NCBI GenBank assembly: GCA_025360665.1
Contig: JANYBU010000213.1
Span: 1 to 6,275, forward strand
Direction: 5' to 3'
Length of the DNA stretch: 6,275 nt
DNA from: Nitrospira sp.
GTDB taxonomy: Bacteria > Nitrospirota > Nitrospiria > Nitrospirales > Nitrospiraceae
Under the pieces are notes generated by a model. The model saw nothing but the letters and a program-made list of their open reading frames with translations. It ran no database searches and was not told the DNA's origin. Below are positions 5,597-6,275 of the stretch, piece after piece (within the stretch, counting starts at the first letter, position 1; the number at the start of each line of letters is the position of its first letter). A program made the translations under genes and the position numbers.

Positions 5597-5648
5597 ACGC
5601 CCCCCTCTTCAAAGATTATGGTGCTACATACCGAAAGATATGCCATTA

Positions 5649-5677
5649 AATGTATCAAGTTCCCCCTAGAATATCAA
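5649..5677 (-). promoter_or_regulatory. Predicted vapBC promoter with direct repeat
   Basis: On the minus strand TTGATA (5677-5672) and TACATT (5654-5649) are separated by 17 bp, a fair sigma-70 match, giving a leader of about 45 nt before vapB. TATCAAG (+ strand) is repeated at 5653-5659 and 5672-5678, covering both promoter elements, and may be the VapB operator half-sites. This is a prediction from spacing alone. Confidence 0.45.
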
Positions 5678-5721
5678 GCGGGGCGATGACGCATCGTAAA
5701 AGACGGGAAGGAGCAAGGACG

Positions 5722-5808
5722 ATGAACGACCAGAAATCACGACGAGAGGCATTCCGACTAGGCCATTCTTGCGCTAAATTCTGGTGGAGAAATGGCACGA
5801 CGATCTGA
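5722..5808 (+). CDS. Possible small ORF divergent from vapB (28 aa)
   Basis: ATG 5722 has AAGGAG eight bases upstream and encodes a basic 28-residue peptide (MNDQKSRREAFRLGHSCAKF...) ending at TGA 5806-5808. It lies between vapB and the right repeat array. I do not recognise it. The good ribosome binding site is the only support. The rest of 5597-5962 holds the vapBC promoter and nothing else I can name. Confidence 0.25.
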   Translation: MNDQKSRREAFRLGHSCAKFWWRNGTTI

Positions 5809-5962
5809 GCCAAGGCAACCCCACAGTGTGCCCTCCTCGATCGATTGGTGAGCGGGGCCATCCAGATCACATTGCGTGGGGACTCGATGCGGAGATTACG
5901 CGCGCAATGCGCGCTCGGTCAGGCGGAAGAGGAAATCAACCCCACGGCAGCAAAGGCTCTCT

Positions 5963-6034
5963 GAATCGCGTCAGAATCACTGGTTGGTTTCGAGCTGAAC
6001 AGGTGGCTCAGTTGGAGCATAATAAGCACTTGGC
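5963..6034 (+). repeat. Array of about three degenerate ~23-26-bp repeats (right array)
   Basis: Units at 5963-5985, 5986-6008 and 6009-6034 follow each other. The middle one reads GGTTTCGAGC then TGAACAGGTGGCT and is the inverted counterpart of 4797-4819 with a single mismatch. The third shares TTGGAGCAT with the left unit 4820-4842. The first is more decayed and matches mainly in its second half. Confidence 0.6.
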
Positions 6035-6178
6035 GAGCCTAGTTACCGTATTGAGATGGATACCCCACTCATATTATGTGTGATAGCAATGAGAGTGTGG
6101 CGGGTCTAGTGCTGAACGCGCCAGGTTCGAACGCGAGAAGTGGCCCTGGAAATTTGAACACGCCGATAGGTGGAGGAT

Positions 6179-6220
6179 CTGCTCCCGTTGATGGCCCTAC
6201 TGGGCGATGAAAGGGAGCAG
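6179..6220 (+). promoter_or_regulatory. Inverted repeat covering the transposase ribosome binding site
   Basis: CTGCTCCC (6179-6186) pairs perfectly with GGGAGCAG (6213-6220), and the second arm includes the AAGGGAG ribosome binding site of orfA. An inner GCCC/GGGC stem lies between. In RNA started upstream of the element the hairpin would hide the binding site. Several insertion sequences limit transposase made from read-through RNA this way. Confidence 0.55.
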
Positions 6221-6223
6221 ACA

Positions 6224-6275
6224 ATGGCCAAAAGAACGAGACGGACGCACTCAGCGGTGTTCAAAGCCCAAGTGG
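6224..6275 (+). CDS. IS3-family transposase OrfA, N-terminal 17 codons
   Basis: ATG 6224 follows AAGGGAG by eight bases and encodes MAKRTRRTHSAVFKAQV before the window ends. This is the usual beginning of IS3-family OrfA (pattern K.R.RR.(H/Y)(S/T)..FKA(Q/K)VAL), which carries a helix-turn-helix that binds the element ends. OrfB with the DDE catalytic domain would follow by frameshift outside the window. The family call rests on the short N-terminal pattern and on the leader hairpin. Confidence 0.75.
   Translation, partial: MAKRTRRTHSAVFKAQV

Larger units (their letters stand above)
4775..6034. mobile_element. Candidate repeat-bracketed unit carrying vapBC (IS21-like ends)
   Basis: Inverted arrays of ~23-bp repeats lie at both sides of the vapBC operon, in the orientation expected for the two ends of one element (GTTC-type on the left, GAAC-type on the right). 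No istA or istB gene lies between them, so any such unit would be non-autonomous. Exact termini and target-site duplication are not visible to me. The arrays could instead be relics of two independent insertions. Confidence 0.35.
6155..6275 (+). mobile_element. Left end of an IS3-family insertion sequence, cut by window edge
   Basis: The transposase OrfA start at 6224 implies an IS3-family element entering from here. IS3 ends begin with TG and lie some 50-80 bp before orfA. TGAACACGCC at 6155 fits this, but the boundary is a guess because the right end is outside the window. Confidence 0.45.

Noticed and set aside
5784..6083. 99-codon open frame on the plus strand
   Set aside because: It passes through the right repeat array and has no recognisable motif. 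The ribosome binding site is poor.
1..6275. CRISPR array
   Set aside because: The only tandem repeats are the ~23-bp degenerate units, which abut without spacers. No cas gene is present.

Overview
This window looks like an accessory, eroding stretch of a chromosome from a Nitrospira-type bacterium (phylum Nitrospirota). That assignment is inference. It rests on two different NuoI (complex I) paralogues lying close together, a NuoJ-like N-terminus, a Fis-type helix-turn-helix tail of a sigma-54 activator, and moderate GC content. No rRNA or tRNA gene is present to confirm it.

Left part (1-1370, + strand): the 3' end of one nuoI gene is followed directly by the first ~20 codons of a nuoJ-like gene, which then loses all similarity. 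So a complex I operon is cut here. Two small intact genes follow: a DsrE/DsrF-like protein (486-830) and a single-domain cupin (966-1370).

Middle (1371-3260): a poorly coding spacer leads to a complete second nuoI (1838-2380) with both 4Fe-4S motifs, a good ribosome binding site and no nuo partner on either side in the window. Just after it lies a ~40-residue orphan fragment of a sigma-54 activator (2420-2545). Then comes a minus-strand gene relic (2693-3223) that only makes sense as one protein read across two frameshifts.

Right-middle (3257-4520): about 740 bp without a convincing gene, holding an 11-bp-spaced direct repeat, a weak tRNA-3'-end-like motif and a dense run of GC-rich hairpins (3506-3805). 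A minus-strand XRE-type repressor gene follows (3996-4466). It is interrupted by one in-frame TAA, but keeps a perfect dyad over its -10 box.

Right (4520-6275): an intact VapB/VapC toxin-antitoxin operon on the minus strand (4887-5596) is bracketed by inverted arrays of ~23-bp repeats (4775-4864 and 5963-6034) that resemble the multiple terminal repeats of IS21-family ends. The window ends in the first codons of an IS3-family transposase OrfA, whose ribosome binding site lies in one arm of an inverted repeat.

The likely intact genes are the DsrE-like protein, the cupin, NuoI and VapBC. Almost everything else is debris of recombination and transposition. The best candidates for something undescribed are the repeat-bracketed vapBC unit, the structured GC-rich block, and the unidentified frameshifted minus-strand gene.
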